Shown here piece after piece: positions 1-6,344 of a stretch of 8,054 nucleotides of DNA. Each line of letters begins with the position of its first letter. Within the stretch, counting starts at the first letter, position 1. The DNA lies in the NCBI GenBank assembly GCA_003510525.1, contig DOMD01000191.1, positions 7,321 through 15,374 on the forward strand. The letters are read 5' to 3'. Made by a program: the position numbers and the translations under genes. Under the pieces are notes generated by a model. The model searched no databases, was not told the origin of the DNA, and saw only the letters and a list, made by a program, of their open reading frames with translations. This DNA is from Candidatus Omnitrophota bacterium (GTDB taxonomy: Bacteria > Omnitrophota > Gorgyraeia > Gygaellales > UBA12090).

Positions 1-1357
1 TATTCAGCAGATTCCGGGCAATGGATATGAGCTCATTCGAATCCACTCCATCTAAAGGATTCTCAACTACCGCTATGGATATGCCCAGTCTTTTATCTTT
101 AACCGGCTCATCCTGAAAAAGAGTTTCCACATTTTTCTGAAGCTCTTCGGCTGTTTTTTGGGCTTGACGCTTGTTCTTTTCCGGCAGGATTACGGCAAAA
201 TCATAATCCGCGAACCTTCCTACTTTCTCTATGCCTGAGAACGAAGCGCTCAAGGAAGAAGCAATTTTCTTAAATACAGCTTCTGAGGCAACCTGGCCAT
301 ACAGCTTCTGGTAAGAAGTAAAATTTTGTATCCTGGCCAGGACAAAACCGCACGGGCGTTGATAAATTATCGCCCTCTTTATCTCCTCGTCTAAATGGTG
401 GCGGACATAACGCTCATTATACAAGCCCGTAAGCATATCTTTGATCTCCAGGCCTTCCACCTTAGCCGTCAGCCAATCGCTTTCAATGGCAATAGCCATT
501 TGCTTGCCGAAAATATCCAGCAACTCCTGGTCATCGCGCTTATAGATAAAATCAGGGATATTATTCCCTACCCCGGCTATAGCCGCCGGTTTATGCGCCA
601 AATAAATAGGCAGACACAATAGATTTTTAATATTCAAGAGGGATAATAACTTAAGGCAGGAGGCATTAAAGTTCTTGGCATCAATAACGGTAAGAGCGCC
701 GCCTTGAAACACCCGCGATACGCATTCATCGGATTCAGCCAGTGACGCGCCGCACTCCACGTTTAAGCCTGCCTGGGCCCGCATCACCATCTTACCGTTA
801 CTATCTAAAAATAAAATAAACGCCGCGGATGAATCCGCCACGCTTTTGAGTTTTTCCACGCAAAGATGCAAGATGTCATCCAGCTTGGCGCCTTTAGTGA
901 TTAAGCTTGAAATCTGCAATAATCCCGACATAGTCACGACCCTCTTTTGGATATCTATATTTATCTGGGCGGTCTTTGAACCATAATCTTCAAGTTCATT
1001 CAGATTTTCCTTAATCCTGGAGGTAAGTTGATTTATGGCTGAGCCTAACTGGCCTATCTCATCTTCACTTTTGATTTCAATATATTTATCCGTATCGCCC
1101 TCAGCTATAGACTTAACCTCCCGGGCCATCCTGATAATATGCTCTATAATCTGTTTAATTAAGACAAAGCCAAGTAAAGAGATAGAAATCATTATTAAAA
1201 TTATAAACTTAAAGCTCGTCTTAGAGAGAAAACTTACAAATAAGCTGGGAAAAGCAAAATTGAGGCAGACAAGAATAGGGATTACGGACATAAGGCAGAC
1301 AGCGGTAAATAATTTATGCCTGATTCCTTTTGAAGATAATGACGCGCTTTTAGCCAT
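1..1357 (-). CDS. Membrane HAMP-GAF sensor with degenerate GGDEF domain (3' end outside window)
   Basis: I translated this frame by hand; it is open for 452 codons to the window edge. The ATG at 1357 is preceded by GGAGGGA at good spacing. Two hydrophobic segments (about residues 15-36 and 50-68) flank only a short external loop, so there is no sizeable periplasmic sensor. A HAMP linker follows (about 68-120, with SEDEIGQLGSAINQL at 97-111), then a GAF-like region (about 150-292), then a GGDEF fold starting at DMLTGLYNERY (307-317). The signature is ruined: GGDEF reads ADYDF at 383-387 in the context GRFADYDFAVILP. The metal-binding Asp of the usual DIDHFK block is Arg (ARIQNF, 341-346), and the substrate Asn and following Asp are Gln and Lys. 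The RxxD inhibitory site reads SGIE (374-377). By family knowledge it should neither make nor bind c-di-GMP at these sites, so I infer a signal receptor or scaffold. Its signal and partner are unknown, and an output domain could lie beyond the window. Confidence 0.85.
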   Translation of the reverse strand, partial: MAKSASLSSKGIRHKLFTAVCLMSVIPILVCLNFAFPSLFVSFLSKTSFKFIILIMISISLLGFVLIKQIIEHIIRMAREVKSIAEGDTDKYIEIKSEDEIGQLGSAINQLTSRIKENLNELEDYGSKTAQINIDIQKRVVTMSGLLQISSLITKGAKLDDILHLCVEKLKSVADSSAAFILFLDSNGKMVMRAQAGLNVECGASLAESDECVSRVFQGGALTVIDAKNFNASCLKLLSLLNIKNLLCLPIYLAHKPAAIAGVGNNIPDFIYKRDDQELLDIFGKQMAIAIESDWLTAKVEGLEIKDMLTGLYNERYVRHHLDEEIKRAIIYQRPCGFVLARIQNFTSYQKLYGQVASEAVFKKIASSLSASFSGIEKVGRFADYDFAVILPEKNKRQAQKTAEELQKNVETLFQDEPVKDKRLGISIAVVENPLDGVDSNELISIARNLLN

Positions 1358-1360
1358 AAG

Positions 1361-1367
1361 TCCCTCC
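1361..1367 (-). promoter_or_regulatory. Ribosome binding site of the HAMP-GAF-GGDEF gene
   Basis: On the minus strand GGAGGGA ends three bases before the ATG at 1357, leaving six bases after its GGAGG core. This strong Shine-Dalgarno match fixes the start codon and shows that the host uses SD-led initiation, which several other genes here lack. Confidence 0.75.
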
Positions 1368-1384
1368 CTGTTTAAGAGCTAGAG

Positions 1385-1412
1385 TTTTGCCTTTTTACTT
1401 TTGCCTTTTTAC
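1385..1412. repeat. Perfect tandem duplication of a 14-mer (two heptad pairs)
   Basis: TTTTGCCTTTTTAC occurs at 1385-1398 and again, perfectly, at 1399-1412. Each 14-mer splits into two similar 7-mers; on the minus strand these read as AAAAGGC and AAAAGTA variants. The repeat lies between the ribosome binding site of the sensor gene and the large palindrome, so it would be in the 5' leader of that gene. The 7-nt period matches repeats elsewhere in the window. Confidence 0.8.
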
Positions 1413-1516
1413 CCCGTTACACCCAGAAAGCCCCGCCCTTCAGGCTGGGGATGAATGGCAGATTAAATTTGAATCAACGAGAAAGCCCCGCCCTTTAAGG
1501 CGGGGTGTAACGGGGT
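1411..1516. repeat. 106-bp palindromic element with two GC hairpins; possible IS200/IS605-derived relic
   Basis: The ends are a perfect 14-bp inverted repeat: ACCCCGTTACACCC at 1411-1424 and its complement at 1503-1516. Inside, AGAAAGCCCCGCCCTT is repeated directly at 1425-1440 and 1480-1495, and each copy begins a hairpin: CCCCGCC pairs with GGCTGGGG (one bulged T) at 1431-1450, and CCCCGCC pairs perfectly with GGCGGGG at 1486-1505. There is no coding capacity. From memory, AGCCCCGCCC-type hairpins resemble the ends of IS200/IS605 (TnpB) elements, so this may be a non-autonomous remnant. It could instead act as the terminator of the upstream minus-strand operon, but no clean T-tract follows the hairpins on that strand. 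No clear target-site duplication is visible. Confidence 0.6.
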
Positions 1517-1532
1517 TTACTTTATTATATAT

Positions 1533-1559
1533 ACTATAACGCTTGCCCCCCAAAGTCAA
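1533..1559 (-). promoter_or_regulatory. Candidate sigma70-type promoter for the HAMP-GAF-GGDEF gene
   Basis: On the minus strand TTGACT (1554-1559, five of six matches to the -35 box) is followed after 15 bases by TATAGT (1533-1538, five of six to the -10 box). A weaker TAGTAT sits at 17-bp spacing (1531-1536), and a perfect TATAAT lies further down (1524-1529). Transcription from here would carry the whole palindrome into a leader of roughly 160 nt. The 15-bp spacing is short, so this is a candidate only. Confidence 0.4.
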
Positions 1560-1580
1560 GCTGACAATGAACTCAAACAT

Positions 1581-3311
1581 TTAAGCGCTGACATCAATAT
1601 GCTGCCAGGGCAAAATCTCATCCGCGCTTCTTTCCCTGAGATAGAAATCAAAATCTTTCCCTGACTCTTTAAAGGCCTTAAGCCAAAGTTCAGGCTTGAA
1701 ATGCTCCGGCCAGCCATCCAACAGGCAGCCATTATTATAAGCCCGCAAGATAACCTCTCCCAAAGACCTATCTCCGCGGGAAAGGACCGCCTCCAGGATA
1801 CTGGTTTCTAAATTGTGAAAATCCAGGGTGATTTTTTTAGAGATCTTCCTGGCCTTATCCCTTAGATATAAAATATTTTCTTTTAACTTATCACGATTCT
1901 CCATCTTTTCGCGCTCAAAAAAGGTATGCGGCTTGGGCACAAAAAATGATATGCTTAGGCGCACCTGGGCCGGACGGCCCGCTGACTCTAATCTTAATTT
2001 AGAGACCTTTTGGGCAATCTCTAATATCCCCTCCAAATCCTGGTTGGTTTCATCGGGAAGGCCGATCATAAAATATAGTTTTATGGCCTGCCAACCCGCC
2101 TTATAGGCTGAAGAAATGGCCGAATAGAATTCCTCCATTGAGAAATTTTTATTAATAACTTCTCTTAGCCTTTCGCTTCCGGCCTCCGGGGCAAAAGTAA
2201 GGGTGGTCTTACGCACCTTGGCTAAATATTCCGCTAAGGCGCCAAGATAACTTTTAGGCCTTAAGGAAGGCAGGGATATGGCAATGGCCTGTTTCTGAAA
2301 TTTATCGCTTAGGGAAACAACAATATCCCTTAAATAAGGATAACTGCTGGTAGACAGGCTCAAGAAAGAAAACTCCTCGTAGCCTGAGGAGTGGGATATC
2401 TTATCCACTAGTTCCAGAACCTTCTCCGGAGAGCGCAACCTTAGGCCGCTATAAACGCTTCTGGCCTGGCAGAAATTACAATTATAAGGACACCCGCGCA
2501 TCAATTCTATCGCCGCCCGGTCATGGACTATCTGTATATACGGCACAATCCAATCAATAGGATAATAAGCCTGATTCAAGTCTTCTACAACGCGCTTTCT
2601 TATTCTAACCGGGATATCCGGATATTTAGGCCGGAATTCCTTGAGAACGCCGCGGGCATCATATTCAACCTCATACAAAGAGGGAACATAGACCCCTTTA
2701 ATCCCGGCTAATTCTCTAAGGGTTTCTTCCCTGGTGATTTTTGATTTTTGATTTTTGATTTTTGATTCCTTGTATCTTTCTATGATTTCCGGCAGGGCCT
2801 CTTCCGCCTCACCGATCAAGAATAAATCCACAAAGTCAGCCGCCGGCTCAGGATTACCTACCGAAGCGCCCCCGGCAATAACCAAAGGAAAGGCGGAATC
2901 CCTGTCTTTAGCTAATAAAGGTATTCCGGATAAATCTAAAACAGCCAGCATATTAGTATAAGACAATTCACAGCTAAGGCAAAACCCGATAAAATCAAAT
3001 TCTGACAGCTCCATTTTTGATTCAAGAGAAAAAAGCGGGATTTTTCTGGTCCTTAAAATTTCCCGCATATCAACATCCGGAAGAAAAACCCTTTCACAGG
3101 ATACCTCGGGTAAGCTGTTAAGCAGGCCGTAAATAATCCGCAAACCCAGGTTGCTCATTCCTATCTCATAAAGATCAGGAAAACAAATAGCGAATCTTAC
3201 CTTTTGCGCGCGCGGGTCTTTTCTAACCGCGTTCCATTCATTACCCAGATACCTGGCCGGCTTTCTTACTAACGGGAGAATCTCTTCCAATATCTCGTTT
3301 TTCATTTCCAT
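1581..3311 (-). CDS. B12-binding-domain radical SAM protein, TIGR03960 type
   Basis: A 576-residue cytoplasmic protein. Residues about 20-180 look like the cobalamin-binding-like Rossmann domain of such enzymes (ICFPDLYEIGMSNLGLRI near 42-59, VIAGGASVGNPEPAADF at 144-160, FLIGEAEEALPEII at 164-177). The radical SAM core holds CPYNCNFC (Cys274, Cys278, Cys281; CX3CX2C), which should bind the [4Fe-4S] cluster that cleaves S-adenosylmethionine. Later blocks FAPEAGSERLR (373-383) and SFFVPKPHTFFE (455-466) also fit the TIGR03960 family. The substrate is unknown. The protein ends at LPWQHIDVSA, where I recall relatives continuing with a Cys-containing tail, so it may be shortened. The companion DUF2344 (TIGR03936) gene often found fused or adjacent is absent. 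A heptad repeat is read in frame at residues 182-192. ATG at 3311 or 3305 is possible; neither has a clear SD. It lies 112 bp after rodA, probably in the same transcript. Confidence 0.88.
   Translation of the reverse strand: MEMKNEILEEILPLVRKPARYLGNEWNAVRKDPRAQKVRFAICFPDLYEIGMSNLGLRIIYGLLNSLPEVSCERVFLPDVDMREILRTRKIPLFSLESKMELSEFDFIGFCLSCELSYTNMLAVLDLSGIPLLAKDRDSAFPLVIAGGASVGNPEPAADFVDLFLIGEAEEALPEIIERYKESKIKNQKSKITREETLRELAGIKGVYVPSLYEVEYDARGVLKEFRPKYPDIPVRIRKRVVEDLNQAYYPIDWIVPYIQIVHDRAAIELMRGCPYNCNFCQARSVYSGLRLRSPEKVLELVDKISHSSGYEEFSFLSLSTSSYPYLRDIVVSLSDKFQKQAIAISLPSLRPKSYLGALAEYLAKVRKTTLTFAPEAGSERLREVINKNFSMEEFYSAISSAYKAGWQAIKLYFMIGLPDETNQDLEGILEIAQKVSKLRLESAGRPAQVRLSISFFVPKPHTFFEREKMENRDKLKENILYLRDKARKISKKITLDFHNLETSILEAVLSRGDRSLGEVILRAYNNGCLLDGWPEHFKPELWLKAFKESGKDFDFYLRERSADEILPWQHIDVSA
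2736..2767 (-). repeat. Heptanucleotide tandem repeat inside the radical SAM gene
   Basis: GATTTTT is repeated four times without error, plus a partial fifth unit (GATT). On the coding strand the unit is AAAAATC. Because 7 is not a multiple of 3, the array cycles through all frames and encodes a basic stretch (SKIKNQKSKI, residues 183-192) in a linker between the B12-like domain and the radical SAM core. The frame stays open across it. Confidence 0.92.
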
Positions 3312-3330
3312 GAATAGAATGCGCCGCTAA

Positions 3331-3419
3331 ACCGCAAAGAAGACGCGAAGGCGCAAAGAAAACATTAACATAATATTTTTTATTTTTGCGCTTTCGCGGT
3401 ACTTTCGCGATTTTGCGGT
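3331..3419. repeat. Imperfect inverted repeat (REP-like) between rodA and the radical SAM gene
   Basis: The left arm (3331-3358) holds ACCGCAAAG, ACGCGAAG and GCGCAAAG. The right arm (3387-3419), read on the minus strand, holds ACCGCAAA, TCGCGAAAG, a further CCGCGAAAG and GCGCAAA in the same order. The arms flank an AT-rich centre. It fills nearly the whole gap after the rodA stop. The arrangement resembles a dispersed extragenic palindrome; I recall similar ACCGCAAAG/GCGCAAAG strings between genes of other bacteria but cannot verify copies here. In RNA it could fold into a weak hairpin but lacks a terminator T-tract. Confidence 0.65.
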
Positions 3420-3423
3420 GTTC

Positions 3424-4512
3424 TTATCCTCTGCGATTAATATTCTGAACTATTCCTAAGCTGATAAAAGTAACCAGCAAGCTTGAGCCTCCGTAGCTCA
3501 TTAAAGGAAGCGGCAGGCCCACCACCGGAGACAACCCTATGGCCATTGATATATTAATATACATCTGAAAAGCCAGCATAGTCCCGACCCCCAGAGAGAA
3601 CATCTTTCCAAAATTATCATCGCTTTTTTCGGATATTTTAAAACAGGAATAGATTATAGAAAGATAAAGCCCCAGGAGAAATAGGAAGCCCAGGAATCCG
3701 GTCTCTTCCGAGAATATCCCGAAGATAAAATCCGTATGCGATTCGGGGAGAAAATTAAGCTGGCCCTGGGTCCCGGAAAGCCAACCCTTGCCGAAGAGCC
3801 GTCCCGAACCCACCGCTATCTTGGATTGAATAATGGTATATCCCGCCCCCAGAGGGTCAAAATCCGGATTTAAGAAAACCAACAGCCTATCCCTCTGGTA
3901 ATCTTTTAGAAAATGCCAAAATACCGGGCTAATTATCGCCCCCAGGGCCAAAATTGAAATAATATAACGCAACTTTACTCCGGAGAAATACACCATACTT
4001 AAAAAAATTAACATCAATAAGAGCCCGGTGCCCAAATCCGGCTGTTTCAATATCAAGCCAAAAGGCAGGGCTATAATCAAAAAAGGAAGCAGCATCCCCC
4101 GGAAAAACGACAGCCGGCGGATATCTAATCTTATTTCACCCAGCCCTTTACGGCTAAAATAATGGCTCAAAACTAAAATTATAGCCAGCTTAACAAATTC
4201 CGAAGGCTGAAGATTAAACCACCATACCTTTATCCAGCGCTGAGCCCCCAGGCGCGCCCCCCCAAAAGCCAAAACCCAGGCCAGAAGGAATACGGCTAAC
4301 GAGTAAAAAGGATAGATAAAATTTAACAGCCGGCGGTAATATATACGGCTGAAGGCAAAAAAAGCCGCCCCACCCATAACTATCCAAATTAACTGACGCA
4401 AGAATACCGAGCTTTCGCCAAAGACATTTCTAGGATAAATATCACTGTAAAGCGTGGCCAAGCTAAGGCAGACAATCAAAAATGCCGCGGCAGGAATAGC
4501 GTATTTAGTCAT
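3424..4512 (-). CDS. rodA: Rod shape-determining protein RodA (SEDS peptidoglycan glycosyltransferase)
   Basis: A 362-residue polytopic membrane protein of the SEDS (RodA/FtsW/SpoVE) family, which polymerises lipid II into glycan strands during cell elongation together with PBP2. Family blocks are clear: GAQRWIKVWWFNLQPSEFVKL (89-109), KQPDLGTG (156-163), the loop NPDFDPLGAGYTIIQSKIAVGSG (215-237), FLPESHTDFIFGIFSEE (254-270) and the C-terminal PLPLMSYGGSSL (334-345). Asp261 in HTDF corresponds to the essential aspartate of E. coli RodA (Asp262). About ten hydrophobic segments are present and the length is normal. The ATG at 4512 overlaps the mrdA stop by four bases (ATGA), and GGAGGAG at 4521-4527, inside the mrdA 3' end, gives an excellent ribosome binding site. 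The two genes are therefore probably translationally coupled. Confidence 0.96.
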   Translation of the reverse strand: MTKYAIPAAAFLIVCLSLATLYSDIYPRNVFGESSVFLRQLIWIVMGGAAFFAFSRIYYRRLLNFIYPFYSLAVFLLAWVLAFGGARLGAQRWIKVWWFNLQPSEFVKLAIILVLSHYFSRKGLGEIRLDIRRLSFFRGMLLPFLIIALPFGLILKQPDLGTGLLLMLIFLSMVYFSGVKLRYIISILALGAIISPVFWHFLKDYQRDRLLVFLNPDFDPLGAGYTIIQSKIAVGSGRLFGKGWLSGTQGQLNFLPESHTDFIFGIFSEETGFLGFLFLLGLYLSIIYSCFKISEKSDDNFGKMFSLGVGTMLAFQMYINISMAIGLSPVVGLPLPLMSYGGSSLLVTFISLGIVQNINRRG

Positions 4513-6215
4513 ATCAACTTCTCCTCCCGCAGGCGGGAAAAAATCTGATTCGCCAGTACCACCGAATGAATGCTCATGCCGGTATTTTCCAGAAAAACGC
4601 AGAAGGCTATCCTGGGCTTATCGTAAGGCAGGAAACCCGAGAACCAGCCATGAGACAACTTGTTATACACCTGGGCGGTTCCGGTCTTACCGGCTACTTT
4701 AAGATTGCCCCAACTTCCGATGTTAGCGGTTCCGGTCTCAGAATTCACCACCCTTCTTAAACCTTCGTTAACCGCTTTTATCGCGCCTTGAGCTATTCCC
4801 AAATCCGCTCCTTCCTCAGGCTTAATCTCCTCCGGGCCTATCCTGCCGACAATATAAGGCTTAACTAATTTACCTCCGTTGGCAAACACCGCCATAAGCC
4901 TGGCTGACTGTAAAGGCGTAACCAGAAGGTCTCCCTGGCCTATTCCAAAATTCGCGGTATCGCCATCATACCAGGACCTCAATTTCATTTTGCGTTTTGA
5001 AACCGAAGGCACATATCCTGAGGCCTCGTAAGGAAGGTCAATTCCCGATTGTCTGCCCAACCCGAATTTCAGAGCGTAATCGGTTAAAATATCCGGACCC
5101 AACAAAAGGGCAAGATGATAGAAATACACATTGCAGGAATGCGTAATCGCCTCAATGAGATCCTGAGAATCGTGCGTGCTCCAGCAGTTAAATTCCTTTA
5201 TCCCCACACTCAACTTACCGGGACAGAAAAACCTCCGCGCGGGAATTATCTTTTTTTTCTCTACGGCCGCCGCCGCCGAGACCGCCTTAAATACCGAACC
5301 CAGGGGATACTGTCCGGAAATCGAGCGGTTAATCATCGGAGAATCGGGACTCGAAAGAACGTCTTGGACATAAGCTGAACTGCCCTCTTCCATAAACGCC
5401 CCGGGATAGAAACCGGGGGAGCTGGCCAGCGCGATTATTTTTCCGCTCTCCGGCTCCATCAGAACCGCCGCGCCCTTTTTATTAATCAGGGCCTCCTCAA
5501 CTATTTTTTGGATCCGGATATCAATGGTCAGATACACATCCTGCCCATTGAGCGGAGGACGAAAACTTATAATTTTATTCATCCTGCCCCGATGGTCAAC
5601 CTGAATCTGGGTTCCTCCTTCTTTTGAACGCAAGGCCGGCTCCAGGCTTTCCTCTATTCCCCCGAAACCCACGACATCCTTACTTTTATATCCGTAATCT
5701 CTAAGCCGGGTTATCCTCCAGGAATCAATCTTACCCAGATAGCCTATGACGTGGCCGGCCAGGTCATAATAAGGGTATTGGCGTTTAGGCAATATCCGCA
5801 CCGTAACCCCGGGAAGCCTGAATTTGTTCTCTTCAATAAGTATAGCTGTTTTCTTATCCGCGTCTTTAACGACAATTATCGGGCTGAATGAAGAAATAAA
5901 GCCTTTCTCAATTTCCTTTTTTATCCGGGGAACGCTTTTGTTTAAAAGCCCGGCTAATTCCGATATTGTTTTGGGGTTTTTCTTCAATTCATAAGGAATA
6001 ACCGCGATATTATAAGACATCTGATTATCCACCAGCACCCTGCCGGATGAATCCATGATTCTTCCCCTTATTCCTTCCAGCGGCATAACCCGGATACAGT
6101 TTTTAACGCTTAAAGAATAATAAAACCCGCCCTTGACAACCTGCAGATAAAACACTCCGCCGGTTAAAATCAAAAACAATATTCCGGTTAAAATCTTGAT
6201 TTTATCTATACGCAT
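4509..6215 (-). CDS. mrdA: Penicillin-binding protein 2, elongasome transpeptidase
   Basis: A class B PBP of 568 residues counted from the ATG at 6215; a TTG at 6230 would add five residues but is less likely. The N-terminal anchor (about 6-27) is followed by the dimerisation/pedestal domain with the RGRIMDSSGRVLVDN block (50-64) and YDLAGHVIGYLGKID (150-164). The transpeptidase domain carries all three signature motifs: SVFK with catalytic Ser307, SCN (360-362) and KTG in GKTGTAQ (510-512). It should cross-link peptidoglycan in the periplasm as the partner of RodA, encoded directly downstream with a 4-nt overlap. No Shine-Dalgarno sequence is visible before the ATG; the upstream DNA is an AT-rich heptad repeat. 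The mreB, mreC and mreD genes that commonly precede mrdA are absent here. Active-site motifs and length are intact, so the protein is probably functional. Confidence 0.95.
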   Translation of the reverse strand: MRIDKIKILTGILFLILTGGVFYLQVVKGGFYYSLSVKNCIRVMPLEGIRGRIMDSSGRVLVDNQMSYNIAVIPYELKKNPKTISELAGLLNKSVPRIKKEIEKGFISSFSPIIVVKDADKKTAILIEENKFRLPGVTVRILPKRQYPYYDLAGHVIGYLGKIDSWRITRLRDYGYKSKDVVGFGGIEESLEPALRSKEGGTQIQVDHRGRMNKIISFRPPLNGQDVYLTIDIRIQKIVEEALINKKGAAVLMEPESGKIIALASSPGFYPGAFMEEGSSAYVQDVLSSPDSPMINRSISGQYPLGSVFKAVSAAAAVEKKKIIPARRFFCPGKLSVGIKEFNCWSTHDSQDLIEAITHSCNVYFYHLALLLGPDILTDYALKFGLGRQSGIDLPYEASGYVPSVSKRKMKLRSWYDGDTANFGIGQGDLLVTPLQSARLMAVFANGGKLVKPYIVGRIGPEEIKPEEGADLGIAQGAIKAVNEGLRRVVNSETGTANIGSWGNLKVAGKTGTAQVYNKLSHGWFSGFLPYDKPRIAFCVFLENTGMSIHSVVLANQIFSRLREEKLI

Positions 6216-6221
6216 ATCTAT

Positions 6222-6336
6222 AAATATCAAAAATCAAATATCAAATATTACAAATCAAAAATTAAAATCTTTAAAACATTTTTGGATTTTAGTTTGTAAT
6301 GTTTATTTTTGGAATTTTATTTTGAATTAAAATGTT
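6222..6336. repeat. AT-rich heptad repeat and imperfect palindrome between mrdA and rnfE
   Basis: From 6222 to about 6270 the plus strand is a degenerate array of 7-mers such as AAATATC, AAAAATC, AAATATT and AAAAATT. The right half, read on the opposite strand, repeats similar strings: ATTACAAAT on the left corresponds to CATTACAAAC on the right, and TTAAAATC to CTAAAATC. The whole block is therefore a loose inverted repeat. It fills nearly all of the gap between the divergent starts and contains no convincing promoter boxes, although the AT-rich sequence gives many weak -10-like matches. The AAAAATC unit is identical to the one repeated inside the radical SAM gene. Confidence 0.75.
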
Positions 6337-6344
6337 AATGAGCT

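Noticed and set aside
1035..1382. Plus-strand ORF of 115 codons opposite the HAMP region
   Set aside because: It lies antisense to a frame with clear transmembrane and HAMP features and a strong ribosome binding site; the plus-strand product has no recognisable features.
1425..1495. Two AGAAAGCCCCGCCCTT copies considered as CRISPR repeats
   Set aside because: Only two 16-bp copies, each part of its own hairpin within a larger inverted repeat; no further units and no cas genes.
1358..1530. Possible c-di-GMP riboswitch in the leader of the GGDEF-like gene
   Set aside because: The leader is explained by simple GC hairpins and repeats; I could not find the conserved core expected of GEMM-type riboswitches.
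4454..5378. Several plus-strand ORFs of 64-87 codons opposite mrdA and rodA
   Set aside because: All are antisense to strongly conserved PBP2 and RodA sequence and overlap each other in different frames; none has a convincing start region.
6216..6230. Longer mrdA form starting at TTG 6230
   Set aside because: It would add only five residues from inside the heptad repeat with no ribosome binding site; ATG at 6215 gives a normal cytoplasmic tail before the anchor.
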